The position numbers and the translations under genes were made by a program. DNA of 64,000 bases from Streptomyces tibetensis. GTDB taxonomy: Bacteria; Actinomycetota; Actinomycetes; Streptomycetales; Streptomycetaceae. Of this stretch, positions 7,254 to 15,066 are shown piece after piece. Under the pieces are notes generated by a model. It saw only the letters and a program-made list of their open reading frames with translations. It searched no databases and was not told the DNA's origin. The stretch spans positions 1-64,000 of the forward strand of contig NZ_SZVW01000016.1 in assembly GCF_007655005.1 (NCBI RefSeq), written 5' to 3'. Numbering within the stretch: position 1 is the stretch's first letter; every line of letters begins with the position of its first letter.

Positions 7254-8603
7254 CTACAGACGGTTTTTCGCGACCTCGGCGAAGGTCTCCAGGAAGCGGG
7301 TCACGTCGGCGGAGTCGAAGGCCAGCGGAGGGCGGATCTTCAGAGTGTTCGCCGACTTGCCCGTGCCGTTGATGAGAATCCGGCGATCGCGCATGTCGTT
7401 GATGACGTCTTCGGTCAGCAGGCGGTCCGGCTCAAGGGTGTCCCGGTCCTTCACGATCTCCACGCCGACGTACAGACCGGCGCCGCGGATCTCGGCGACG
7501 AAGGGAGAATCCTCGGTGATCTCCCGCAGCCCCGCGCGCAGTGCGTTGCCGCTCTCCAGGACGCGCTGCTGCACGTTCTCCCGCTCCAGCACGTCCAGCA
7601 CCGCGGCGCCGGCGGCCAGCGGGATGGAGCTGCCACCGAAGGTGTTGAAGTAGCGGACGTTGCGTCCGAACTCCTCGCTGACCTCGGGGCGGAAGACCAC
7701 GCCCGAGATCGGCATTCCGTTGCCCATCGGCTTGCCCATGGTGACGATGTCCGGCAGCACGCCGTGGCGGGTGAAGCCCCACATCGACTCCCCGAGCCGG
7801 GCGAATCCGGACTGGACCTCGTCCGCGATGTAGACTCCGCCGGCCGCGTGCACCTCCTCGACCACGCCCTGCATGTAGTCGACGGGGTCCGTGAAGATGC
7901 CGTCGCTGGTGTAGGCGCAGTCGGTGATCAGGGCCGCGAGCCGGTAGCCGTGGCGCTCGAGGTCGTCGATCGCGGCGCGTACCTGCTGCCGCATGTGCTC
8001 GGCGAGCGTGGTCCCCGGGGCGGCGAGACGCGGGTCCGGCGGGTCGATGAGCCGAACGTTCGGGCCGAGCGGTGAGCCCGCGCCCAGGTGCGGCGAGAAG
8101 CTCGCCACCTCGCGGGTGATGCCGTGGTAGGCCCAGCGGGTGACGATGATGCCCTCGCCGCCCGTGTGGAAGCGCGCCACCCGTACCGCGAGGTCGTTCG
8201 CCTCCGACCCGCTGCACGCGATGCTCAGCTTCGACAGTTCCTCGGGGAAGGTCGCCAGGAGCCGCTCCGCGTAGTCGACCAGGGCTTCCTGGACGTAGCG
8301 GGTGTTGGTGTTGACCCTTGTCATCTGGCGGGCGACGGCCTCGGCCACGTGCGGGTGGGCGTGCCCGACGCACGGGACGTTGTTGTAGGCGTCGAGGTAG
8401 TCGTTGCCGTCCCGGTCGATCAGGTGGGCCCCGTGACCGGAGACGAACTCGACCGGCTCCTTGTAGATCAGTGTGTAGCCAGGACCCAGAACCTTCTCGC
8501 GGCGCTGAATGGTCTCCCGGAGGTGTTCGGGGAGTTCGCTCAGTACCCCCGGATCGAACCGGTTGGGGTAGTTGGCGATCGCCCGACTAAGCGTCGAAGT
8601 CAT
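7254..8603 (-). CDS. Class III PLP enzyme resembling AGXT2L phospho-lyases
   Basis: A 449-residue fold-type I PLP enzyme. The Schiff-base lysine is in TMGKPMGNG (about Lys291) and the PLP-binding Asp in YIADEVQ. Segments YNNVPCVGHAHPHV, VNTNTRYVQEALVDYAERL and YFNTFGGS closely resemble the vertebrate ETNPPL/PHYKPL enzymes, which eliminate phosphate and ammonia from phosphoethanolamine or 5-phosphohydroxylysine, more than ordinary GABA or ornithine aminotransferases. A kinase of the matching family lies immediately downstream, and in some bacteria the two activities are known as fused proteins. ATG at 8603 is preferred; the nearest purine-rich site (GAAGG) is about 11 bases away. First gene of the unit, driven by the promoter element at 8640-8709. 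A conventional aminotransferase remains possible. Confidence 0.85.
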   Translation of the reverse strand: MTSTLSRAIANYPNRFDPGVLSELPEHLRETIQRREKVLGPGYTLIYKEPVEFVSGHGAHLIDRDGNDYLDAYNNVPCVGHAHPHVAEAVARQMTRVNTNTRYVQEALVDYAERLLATFPEELSKLSIACSGSEANDLAVRVARFHTGGEGIIVTRWAYHGITREVASFSPHLGAGSPLGPNVRLIDPPDPRLAAPGTTLAEHMRQQVRAAIDDLERHGYRLAALITDCAYTSDGIFTDPVDYMQGVVEEVHAAGGVYIADEVQSGFARLGESMWGFTRHGVLPDIVTMGKPMGNGMPISGVVFRPEVSEEFGRNVRYFNTFGGSSIPLAAGAAVLDVLERENVQQRVLESGNALRAGLREITEDSPFVAEIRGAGLYVGVEIVKDRDTLEPDRLLTEDVINDMRDRRILINGTGKSANTLKIRPPLAFDSADVTRFLETFAEVAKNRL

Positions 8604-8639
8604 CTGCAGGCACACCTTCAGTCGTGTTCTTCGAGGTTT

Positions 8640-8709
8640 GCTCGCTGCTGTGGCTGAGACCATACCATCGTTCGTTCCAGTTCCAACCTGAAACTAGAAA
8701 CTTTTTGGG
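8640..8709 (-). promoter_or_regulatory. Conserved promoter/operator element, copy 1
   Basis: About 65 bases are nearly identical to 13322-13390, in the same orientation and position relative to a minus-strand gene. Read on the minus strand the block holds direct repeats of GTTTC, tandem TGGAAC TGGAAC, and a candidate promoter TTGGAA-16-TATGGT, with transcription expected near 8652, about 50 bases before the PLP-enzyme start. Sharing between two separate transcription units implies a common regulator, most simply the ROK protein at 13846. Confidence 0.7.
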
Positions 8710-9053
8710 CCGGAATCCGGAGGGGTTTTCAAGGGCCTGTGCAGCGGTCGGCGCGGGGGCTTGTCAAGCCCGGTCTCGGGCTGCCCGAAGAACGCTGAGC
8801 CCCTGGCCAAGGCCCTGATGGGCCGTTGCCTGCGCCCGGTCAGGGGGGAGGGGGGAGCCGGGCGCGGGACGGTCCGCGCGGTGCGCATCCTGGCGATCAC
8901 CGCCCCGTCCACGGCCACGTCCCGTCGACGTCGTCGGCCTCGCCCTCAAGGCCCGCCGCATGGCTGACTCGGGCAGCCCGAAGATTTTCGACAGCTCTCC
9001 GACGGTGACCTACCGGTGTTCGGCCACAGCCTCCGGGACGCGCAGCGACCCGG
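8710..9053. other. Gene-free spacer with possible transposon or recombinase debris
   Basis: No intact gene. On the plus strand around 8925-9055 a short reading (LALKARRMADSGSPKIFDSS, then TVTYR) faintly recalls the C-terminal DNA-binding part of serine recombinases. It is too short and too weak to call. The remainder is GC-rich without clear signals. Confidence 0.25.
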
Positions 9054-11942
9054 TCACGGTGTTGGGTCCCATCCGGGCGCTCCTGGCTGTTCAGGAGCGG
9101 GGTCGAGGAGTTCGGCGAGGTGCAGTGCGCGGATGTCCTGGTCGCCGGCGAGGTGGTCGATCTGGGTGGCGCAGCTGAAGCCGTCGGCGACGACGGGTTG
9201 TCCGTCGAGTCGGTCGAGGCGGGGCTTGAGGGCGAGGTCGGCGACGGCGATGGAGGTGTCGTAGTGCTCGGCTTCGAAGCCGAAGTTGCCGGCGAGTCCG
9301 CAGCAGCCCTCGGCCTCGTCCACCGTGCGCACGCCCAGGCGGCGCAGGAGGTCGGCGGGGCGGCGGTCCTTGAAGGTGGCGTACTCGTGGCAGTGGGTCT
9401 GGAGCACGACGGTCTCGGGCAGGGGCGGCGGAGTCCAGGTGTCTTCGGCGAGGTCGGTCAGCGCACCGGTGAAGGTATGGACGCGGTCCGCCACCCGTCG
9501 GGCTGCACGAGTGCCCAGCAGTTCGGGCATGTCGCGTTTGAGGGCGGCGGCGCAGCTGGGTTCGGCCACGATGACGGGGCGGGTGTCGCCGTTGTCCAGG
9601 GCGGTCACCGTGCGGGCCATGATCTGGCGGGCGACGGAGAGTTGGCCGGTGCTGACCCAGGTCAGTCCACAGCACAGGTCGTCCTGCGGCGTGCAGGGGA
9701 TGCCGGCGTCGGCGAGCACGCGGCCGGCCGCCCCGGCGATCTGGGGGCGGAAGGCGCGGGTGAAGCTGTCGACGAAGAGGATCGCCTTCGCGGGCCCTGA
9801 AGGCTTCGCCCTGCGGAGGATTCTGCGTAGAGCGCGCCGGGAGGCGAAAGCGGGGATCCTGCGCTGGGTGGTCACACCGCCCAGGCGGGCCAGAAGCGTG
9901 CCGAGCGGTCCGCGCAGCAGGGCGTTGACGGGGCGGGCGGCGTATCCGGCCAGGGCCGAGGTGAGCGGCAGCCAGCCCAGGGAGTAGTGGGAGCGGGGGC
10001 GCAGGCGGCCCTTGTAGTGCTGGTGGAGGAACTCGGCCTTGTAGGTGGCCATGTCGACCCCGACCGGGCAGTCACTGGAGCACGCCTTGCACGACAGACA
10101 CAAGTCCAGCGCGTCGCGTACTTCGGTCGAGCGCCAGCCGTCCGTGACGGCCTCGCCGCGGACCATCTCCTGGAGCATGCGGGCCCGGCCTCGGGTGGAG
10201 GCGTTCTCCTCGCCGGTGGCCCGGTAGCTGGGGCACATCACCCCGCCCGTATCGCTGCGACAGCGGCCGACCCCTACGCAGCGGCGCACGGCACCGGCGA
10301 AGCCGTCCTCGTCATGGGGGAAGCCGAACGTCGTGTCCACCAGGGGCAGTTCACGCAGCGCCAGGTCGGCGTCCAACGGTGCAGGGTCGATGATGACGCC
10401 GGGGTTGAGCAGCCCGTCCGGGTCGAAGACCTGCTTGAAGGCGGCGAACGCGGCGATCATCCGGTGGCTGTACATCACCTCCAGCAGCTCACTGCGGGCG
10501 CGCCCGTCACCGTGCTCGCCAGAGATGGTGCCGCCGTGCTCGACGACCAGGGCGGCGGCCTCGGTCAGGAAGCGGCGCATGACCTCTCGGCCGGTGTCAC
10601 TCGCCATGTCGAAGTCGATGCGTACGTGCACACACCCCGCGCCGAAGTGCCCGTACAGCACACCGGTCAGCTGGTGGGAGGCGAGCAGCTTGCGGAACCC
10701 GCGCAGGTAGGCGGCCAGGTCCTCCGGTGCGACGGCCGCGTCCTCCCAACCGGGCCAGGACTCCCCGCCATCCACCAACCGGGCCGCGAGCCCGGCCCCG
10801 TCCTCACGTACCCGCCACAGCGAGCGCCGCTCGGCCGGGCTCTCCACCACCCGGCCACCGGTCAACCGTCCACGGGTCTTGAGCGTACGCAGCAGCTCTT
10901 CAGCCCGGGCGTTCACCGATGCGATGTCGTCGCCTTCGAGCTCGACATACAGCCAGGCCCGTCCCTCGGGCAGGCCGGTGACGGAATCGGCTCCGCGGCG
11001 GGCCCGCATCGTGGCGACGATCGCCTCGTCCATGCCCTCCACCGCACTCGGCGAGAAGCGCAGGATCTCCGGCACGTCCTCGGCCGCGGCGACCACATCG
11101 TCGTAGCCCAGCGTGAGCAGGGTGGAGGCCTGTGCGGTCGCCGCCAGGCGGACCGTCGCGGCGGTGACGACCGCACAGGTGCCTTCAGAACCCACCAGAG
11201 CACGCGCCATGTCGAAGCCGTTCTCCGGCAGCAGATGATGGAGCTGGTAACCCGAGACCTGCCGCGGGATACGCCCCAACTCGGTCCGGATCGGCGCCAG
11301 ATTCTCCTCGACCAGACGCCTCAGGTCCGCCTCCAGGCGCGCGACCGGTCCGGCATCCCCCGGATCCAGCGGATGCAGCCCGCGGTGATCGGCGACGGCC
11401 CGCACACCGTCCGCCGTCACGACCTCCAGCGCCACCACATGCCCGCTGGTCCGCCCGTCGCGCACCGACCGGTTCCCGCACGCGTCGTTGCCGATCATCC
11501 CGCCCAGCGTGCACCGGCTGTGCGAGGAGGGATCCGGGCCGAAATCCAGACCATGCAGGGCGGTCGCGCTCCGCAGCACATCCAGTACCACCCCCGTCTC
11601 GACCCGCGCGGTGCGCGCCACGGGATCGATGTCCAGGATCCGGTTCATGTACCGGGAGAAATCCAGCACCACACCCGGCCCGACGGCGTTGCCCGCCATG
11701 CTCGTGCCGCCGCCCCGGGCGGTGACCGGCACCCCCGCCTCACGGCAGGCCCGCAACACGCCGACCACATCCTCGGCGGACCGCGGGAAAGCCACTGCCT
11801 GTGGCGGCACACGGTAGTTGGAGGCGTCGTAGGCGTAGGGGCCGGTGGCCCCCGGGCCGGTCTCCACCCGCAGGCCGGGTGCGAACTCGGCGACACGGGC
11901 CACAAGACCCGCCAGGTCGCGGGAGGCAGGCGTACTCAGCAT
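9054..11942 (-). CDS. FAD- and Fe-S-containing D-2-hydroxyacid dehydrogenase (GlcD-GlcF/YdiJ-like fusion)
   Basis: A 962-residue fusion of a VAO-type flavoprotein and an iron-sulphur subunit. Residues about 40-270 are the FAD-binding_4 domain, including ARGGGTSMAGN and the Gly-rich CTLGGMIGNDACG; about 270-520 is the FAD-oxidase C domain ending EHGDGRARS. Around residues 575-640 lie a Cys-poor first cluster region (CVGVGRCRSD) and a canonical CLSCKACSSDCP motif. The C-terminus has two CCG signatures (DLCCGL and EGCCGL). The family oxidises glycolate, D-lactate or D-2-hydroxyglutarate and passes electrons to quinone or another carrier. ATG at 11942 is 16 bases after the amine oxidase stop, so the two are probably cotranscribed. 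The substrate is undetermined. Confidence 0.88.
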   Translation of the reverse strand: MLSTPASRDLAGLVARVAEFAPGLRVETGPGATGPYAYDASNYRVPPQAVAFPRSAEDVVGVLRACREAGVPVTARGGGTSMAGNAVGPGVVLDFSRYMNRILDIDPVARTARVETGVVLDVLRSATALHGLDFGPDPSSHSRCTLGGMIGNDACGNRSVRDGRTSGHVVALEVVTADGVRAVADHRGLHPLDPGDAGPVARLEADLRRLVEENLAPIRTELGRIPRQVSGYQLHHLLPENGFDMARALVGSEGTCAVVTAATVRLAATAQASTLLTLGYDDVVAAAEDVPEILRFSPSAVEGMDEAIVATMRARRGADSVTGLPEGRAWLYVELEGDDIASVNARAEELLRTLKTRGRLTGGRVVESPAERRSLWRVREDGAGLAARLVDGGESWPGWEDAAVAPEDLAAYLRGFRKLLASHQLTGVLYGHFGAGCVHVRIDFDMASDTGREVMRRFLTEAAALVVEHGGTISGEHGDGRARSELLEVMYSHRMIAAFAAFKQVFDPDGLLNPGVIIDPAPLDADLALRELPLVDTTFGFPHDEDGFAGAVRRCVGVGRCRSDTGGVMCPSYRATGEENASTRGRARMLQEMVRGEAVTDGWRSTEVRDALDLCLSCKACSSDCPVGVDMATYKAEFLHQHYKGRLRPRSHYSLGWLPLTSALAGYAARPVNALLRGPLGTLLARLGGVTTQRRIPAFASRRALRRILRRAKPSGPAKAILFVDSFTRAFRPQIAGAAGRVLADAGIPCTPQDDLCCGLTWVSTGQLSVARQIMARTVTALDNGDTRPVIVAEPSCAAALKRDMPELLGTRAARRVADRVHTFTGALTDLAEDTWTPPPLPETVVLQTHCHEYATFKDRRPADLLRRLGVRTVDEAEGCCGLAGNFGFEAEHYDTSIAVADLALKPRLDRLDGQPVVADGFSCATQIDHLAGDQDIRALHLAELLDPAPEQPGAPGWDPTP

Positions 11943-11958
11943 CTCGGTGGCCCCACGC

Positions 11959-13236
11959 CTACTTGATGACGTCCATGAACTTGTAGAACCCGCCGGCGAA
12001 CGGCAGGAACCAGGGAGGACCGAAGTGTCCCGGGATCCGCTTGAAGGGCAGGTCGCTCCAAGGGTTGGCGTCCGTGGTCCCGTTCATGTACTCGGCCATC
12101 ACCTTGCCCATGTGCGTCGCCATCTGGACGCCGTGGCCTGAGTAGCCGAGCGAGTAGAACAGTCCGTCCTGTTCGCCGGCGTGCACCATCCGGTCCATGC
12201 TCATGTCGACCAGGCCGCCCCAGCAGTAGTCGACGCGTGTCTGCGAGAGCTGCGGGAAGACCTCGGTCATCCCCTTGTGCAGGATGCGCCCGCTCTTCGC
12301 GTCCGACTGCTGGTTGGACCCGGCGAACCGGGCGCGGCCACCGAACAGCAGCCGGTGGTCCGGGGTGATCCGGAAGTAGTTGAGGAGGTTCAGGGACGTC
12401 GACGCCATCCGCCGGTTCGGCAGGAGCTGGTTGCAGACGTCCTCGCCCAGCGGTTCCGTCACGATGATGAAGCTGCCGACGGGCGCGATCCTGACCTGGT
12501 GCCAGCGGAAGGGCCTGCTGGTGTAGCCACTGGTCGCCACGAGCACCTGGTCGGCCTCGACGGTGCCGCGTGGAGTGACCAGCCGGTGCTTCGTGCCACT
12601 CAGCCTGTCGACCGTCTGGACCGGTGCCTTCTCGTGGATGGTGACGCCGAGCCGTGCGGCCGCCTCGGCGAGGCCCTTGGTGAACTTGCCGACGTGCAGT
12701 CCCGCGCTTCGCGCGTCGACCATGCCGCCGTGGTAACAGTCGGCGCCGATCTCGGTGTGGAGCTCGCCCTTGGATATCAGCCGGGTCTCGATGCCGAGCT
12801 TGCCGGACATGATCTCGTGGGTCTTGCGCAGGCCGTCGTAGTGGGCCGGCTTGGACGCCAGGTTGAGCTTGCCGGTGCGGGCGAAGTCGCAGTCGATGTT
12901 CTCTTCCTTGACGAGGGTCTCGATGGTGTCGACCGCGTCGTGGTAGGCCAGAAGGTACGCCTTCGCCGTGTCGAACCCGTAGCGCGAGACCGCGGAGCGG
13001 AAGCCGATCGACATGCCCAGGGTGGCCATGCCGCCGTTGCGACCCGAGGCTCCGAAACCGACCGTGTCCTTCTCGAAGACGTGGACGTTCGCGCCCTTGC
13101 GAGCCAGGTGCAGTGCCGCCGAGAGGCCGGTCAGGCCGGCCCCGATGATCGCCACGTCGACCCGGCCGCCGATCTGGGTCCGGGACCGGTCCGGCCCCTG
13201 GGGCGCGGTGTCGAGCCAGTAAGGGGTGAACTTCAT
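11959..13236 (-). CDS. FAD-dependent amine oxidase, gamma-glutamylputrescine oxidase (PuuB)-like
   Basis: A 425-residue DAO-family flavoenzyme. The ADP-binding motif VAIIGAGLTGLSAALHLARKG starts near residue 27, followed by the FGASGRNGGM loop typical of PuuB-like oxidases; SLGYSGHGVQMATHMGK near residue 375 is the C-terminal FAD-contact region. Such enzymes oxidise a secondary or primary amine to an aldehyde, releasing ammonia and hydrogen peroxide. It sits between promoter element copy 2 (13322-13390) and the FAD/Fe-S dehydrogenase, in a locus with a polyamine-type importer and a GabD-like dehydrogenase, which is the pathway order expected for putrescine-type catabolism. No PuuA-like glutamyl ligase is seen in this window, so free amine or another substrate is equally possible. 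Confidence 0.86.
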   Translation of the reverse strand: MKFTPYWLDTAPQGPDRSRTQIGGRVDVAIIGAGLTGLSAALHLARKGANVHVFEKDTVGFGASGRNGGMATLGMSIGFRSAVSRYGFDTAKAYLLAYHDAVDTIETLVKEENIDCDFARTGKLNLASKPAHYDGLRKTHEIMSGKLGIETRLISKGELHTEIGADCYHGGMVDARSAGLHVGKFTKGLAEAAARLGVTIHEKAPVQTVDRLSGTKHRLVTPRGTVEADQVLVATSGYTSRPFRWHQVRIAPVGSFIIVTEPLGEDVCNQLLPNRRMASTSLNLLNYFRITPDHRLLFGGRARFAGSNQQSDAKSGRILHKGMTEVFPQLSQTRVDYCWGGLVDMSMDRMVHAGEQDGLFYSLGYSGHGVQMATHMGKVMAEYMNGTTDANPWSDLPFKRIPGHFGPPWFLPFAGGFYKFMDVIK

Positions 13237-13321
13237 GTCGCTGCTCTCTCTCCTGCCGGTGCCTTCAGCCGCTCTGAACGCACGTGAGCCAGGCCCATTC
13301 GAGGTCCGCCGTAAGAGGAAT

Positions 13322-13390
13322 GCTCGCTGCTGCGCTCAGACCATACCACCTTTCGTTCCAGTTCCAGCCTGAAACGAGGAACTTCCTGGT
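13322..13390 (-). promoter_or_regulatory. Conserved promoter/operator element, copy 2
   Basis: Matches 8640-8709 with about ten substitutions and one single-base indel. On the minus strand it shows GTTCC/GGAAC arms around GTTTC, tandem TGGAAC TGGAAC, and CTGGAA-16-TATGGT as a likely promoter, with the start expected near 13333, roughly 97 bases before the amine oxidase ATG. Confidence 0.7.
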
Positions 13391-13833
13391 GGGCGCTGGG
13401 GGAGGGTGTGGAGAGCAGGCCGCGGGCGGAAAAACCGCTGATCGTGAGTGGTACGCTCGCCGAATGCGGTCAAGTCGCCCTGGGAGCAGGGCGATCGGTC
13501 GGGAGTCGTCGAGGACGCTCCGGCCGCTGACCGCCGAGGGGTCCACCGTCTGATCGATGCTCGCTGCAATCAGTCAGTTGGTCGTCGACCCCCGGGTCCG
13601 GGTCCGGAGCGCCCTGCGGCGATTTCCGGACCGGAGCGGCTCCGGGGACCCTTCGGAGTGCATGACAGATGAACCCAGAACCGTCCGGCAACGCGGAAGA
13701 CGTGGGCGGGAGCTGCCAGGAGCGTGACCGGGCGACAGAACCGGGCACACGGGAGCAGCCTCGCGTCTCCGCATCGAAGCCCACGATCATCACGCCCAGG
13801 CCGGTCCCGGCAGGATCGGCGTACCGGGCTCGC
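13391..13833. other. Gene-free intergenic region between divergent units
   Basis: No credible gene. In-frame sequence upstream of the ROK start (13669-13845) could extend that protein by 59 residues, but the extension is Pro/Arg/Ser-rich and precedes the recognisable helix-turn-helix, so it is treated as non-coding. No strong hairpin was seen. Confidence 0.45.
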
Positions 13834-13846
13834 TATGGTCATCATG
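13834..13846 (+). promoter_or_regulatory. Probable leaderless-transcript -10 box of the ROK gene
   Basis: TATGGT at 13834-13839 ends 7 bases before the GTG start, and no Shine-Dalgarno sequence lies between. This is the spacing expected of leaderless Streptomyces mRNAs. The -10 hexamer is the same as in both conserved elements. No good -35 was identified. Confidence 0.45.
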
Positions 13847-15015
13847 TGACTTCTCATCCCACCCCCCGCGACTACAACAAGGCGTCGGTCCTCGACGTCG
13901 TCCTCTCCCACGCGCCCCTCACCCGGAACCAGCTCATCGAGTTGACGGGCCTGAGCAAGGCCACGGTGTCCCGGGCGGTGGAGGAACTCCGGGCCGACGG
14001 CTTCGTCGTCGACGGCGGGATGGACGAGGTCACCGGCCGCGGCCGCCGCTCCACCTATCTCGACCTGCCCGGCACGACCGGGCACGTCGTCGGTATCAGC
14101 TTCGGTGCGCAGACCACCGGTGTGCTGGTGACGGACCTGAGGGGCCGGGAAGTCCAGCAGCTGACGGTCCCCACCGCCGATCACCAGGAGGTCGGGGACG
14201 CCGCGCGCTGGCTGGTCGACCTGATCGCTCGGGCCGCGGAATCCGCGCAGGGCCCGTTGCGCCAGATCGTCGCCGCGGTGCCCGGCCGGGTCCGCAACGG
14301 CACGGAGGTCTTCGGCCCCGCGGAGTCGATGAAGATCTTCGCGGGCTCCGACCTCCACTCGGCCATCGAGAACCTGGTCGACGCCCCCGTGCTCCTCGAC
14401 AGCGACGCCAACGCGTCCCTGCTCGGGATCCTGACGAACGACGCCAGCATCAGGAACGCCGCGCTGTTCAGCGTCAGCACGATACTGAACTTCGCCAGTT
14501 GCACGGATCACGAGCTCGCCCGGGGGAGTACACCCACCTTCGGAGACATCGGCGTGCTCTCGTCCGGCGTAGGCGACGAGATTCTCGACGAGTTGCTGAG
14601 CACCAGGGGTCTTCTCCGGTTCGCGCGCAAACGAGGGCTCGATGTGGAGCGCATCGAGGACCTCTGGCTGGAGCCGCACCCCGGGGCTCCCCGCGCCCAG
14701 GTGCTCGAAGCGTTCACCACGGCGATCGTGACCGCGGTCAGTGTCGTCGCCGTGACACTGGACCCCGAGTCCGTCTATCTCGTGGGCCGCTTGCGTCCTC
14801 TCGTCGACGAGGTGCTTCCCGAGGTGCGGAACCGGCTGGAGCACAGCCTTCCGGCGGTCCCGGAGATCAGGACGGTGCCCCACATGATCGGTCAGTCGAC
14901 GGCACAGGGAGCGGTGTACGCCTGCCTGACGATGGCTCAGGAGCGGCTGCGGGACGCGGTACTCGGGGCACGGCGCCAGAACCAGCCCGCCGAGCAGTCG
15001 GCGCCTGCCTTCTGA
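13846..15015 (+). CDS. ROK/NagC-family transcriptional regulator, degenerate sugar-kinase domain
   Basis: A DNA-binding regulator of 389 residues. Residues about 10-70 form a winged helix (LTRNQLIELTGLSKATVSRAVEEL), followed by a ROK/actin-like domain (GHVVGISFGAQTTGVLV near 80). The usual ROK zinc signature CxCGxxGCxE is not visible; the corresponding stretch reads FASCTDHELARGSTPTFGDIG, so it probably has no kinase activity and may have an altered ligand pocket. GTG at 13846 is chosen because the fold begins there and a -10 box precedes it. It is transcribed away from the amine catabolic genes and is the best candidate to bind the paired elements at 8640 and 13322. The ligand may be a pathway amine rather than a sugar; this is inference. 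Confidence 0.85.
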   Translation: MTSHPTPRDYNKASVLDVVLSHAPLTRNQLIELTGLSKATVSRAVEELRADGFVVDGGMDEVTGRGRRSTYLDLPGTTGHVVGISFGAQTTGVLVTDLRGREVQQLTVPTADHQEVGDAARWLVDLIARAAESAQGPLRQIVAAVPGRVRNGTEVFGPAESMKIFAGSDLHSAIENLVDAPVLLDSDANASLLGILTNDASIRNAALFSVSTILNFASCTDHELARGSTPTFGDIGVLSSGVGDEILDELLSTRGLLRFARKRGLDVERIEDLWLEPHPGAPRAQVLEAFTTAIVTAVSVVAVTLDPESVYLVGRLRPLVDEVLPEVRNRLEHSLPAVPEIRTVPHMIGQSTAQGAVYACLTMAQERLRDAVLGARRQNQPAEQSAPAF

Positions 15016-15066
15016 GCCGGGCCGAAGGCGAGGCACACCACCGCGCCCCCGACCGATCGTCGGCCT

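Noticed and set aside
8925..9055. Serine recombinase fragment
   Set aside because: Only about 40 residues show faint similarity to a recombinase C-terminus, with no catalytic serine region and no flanking repeats. Kept only as a note in the spacer entry.
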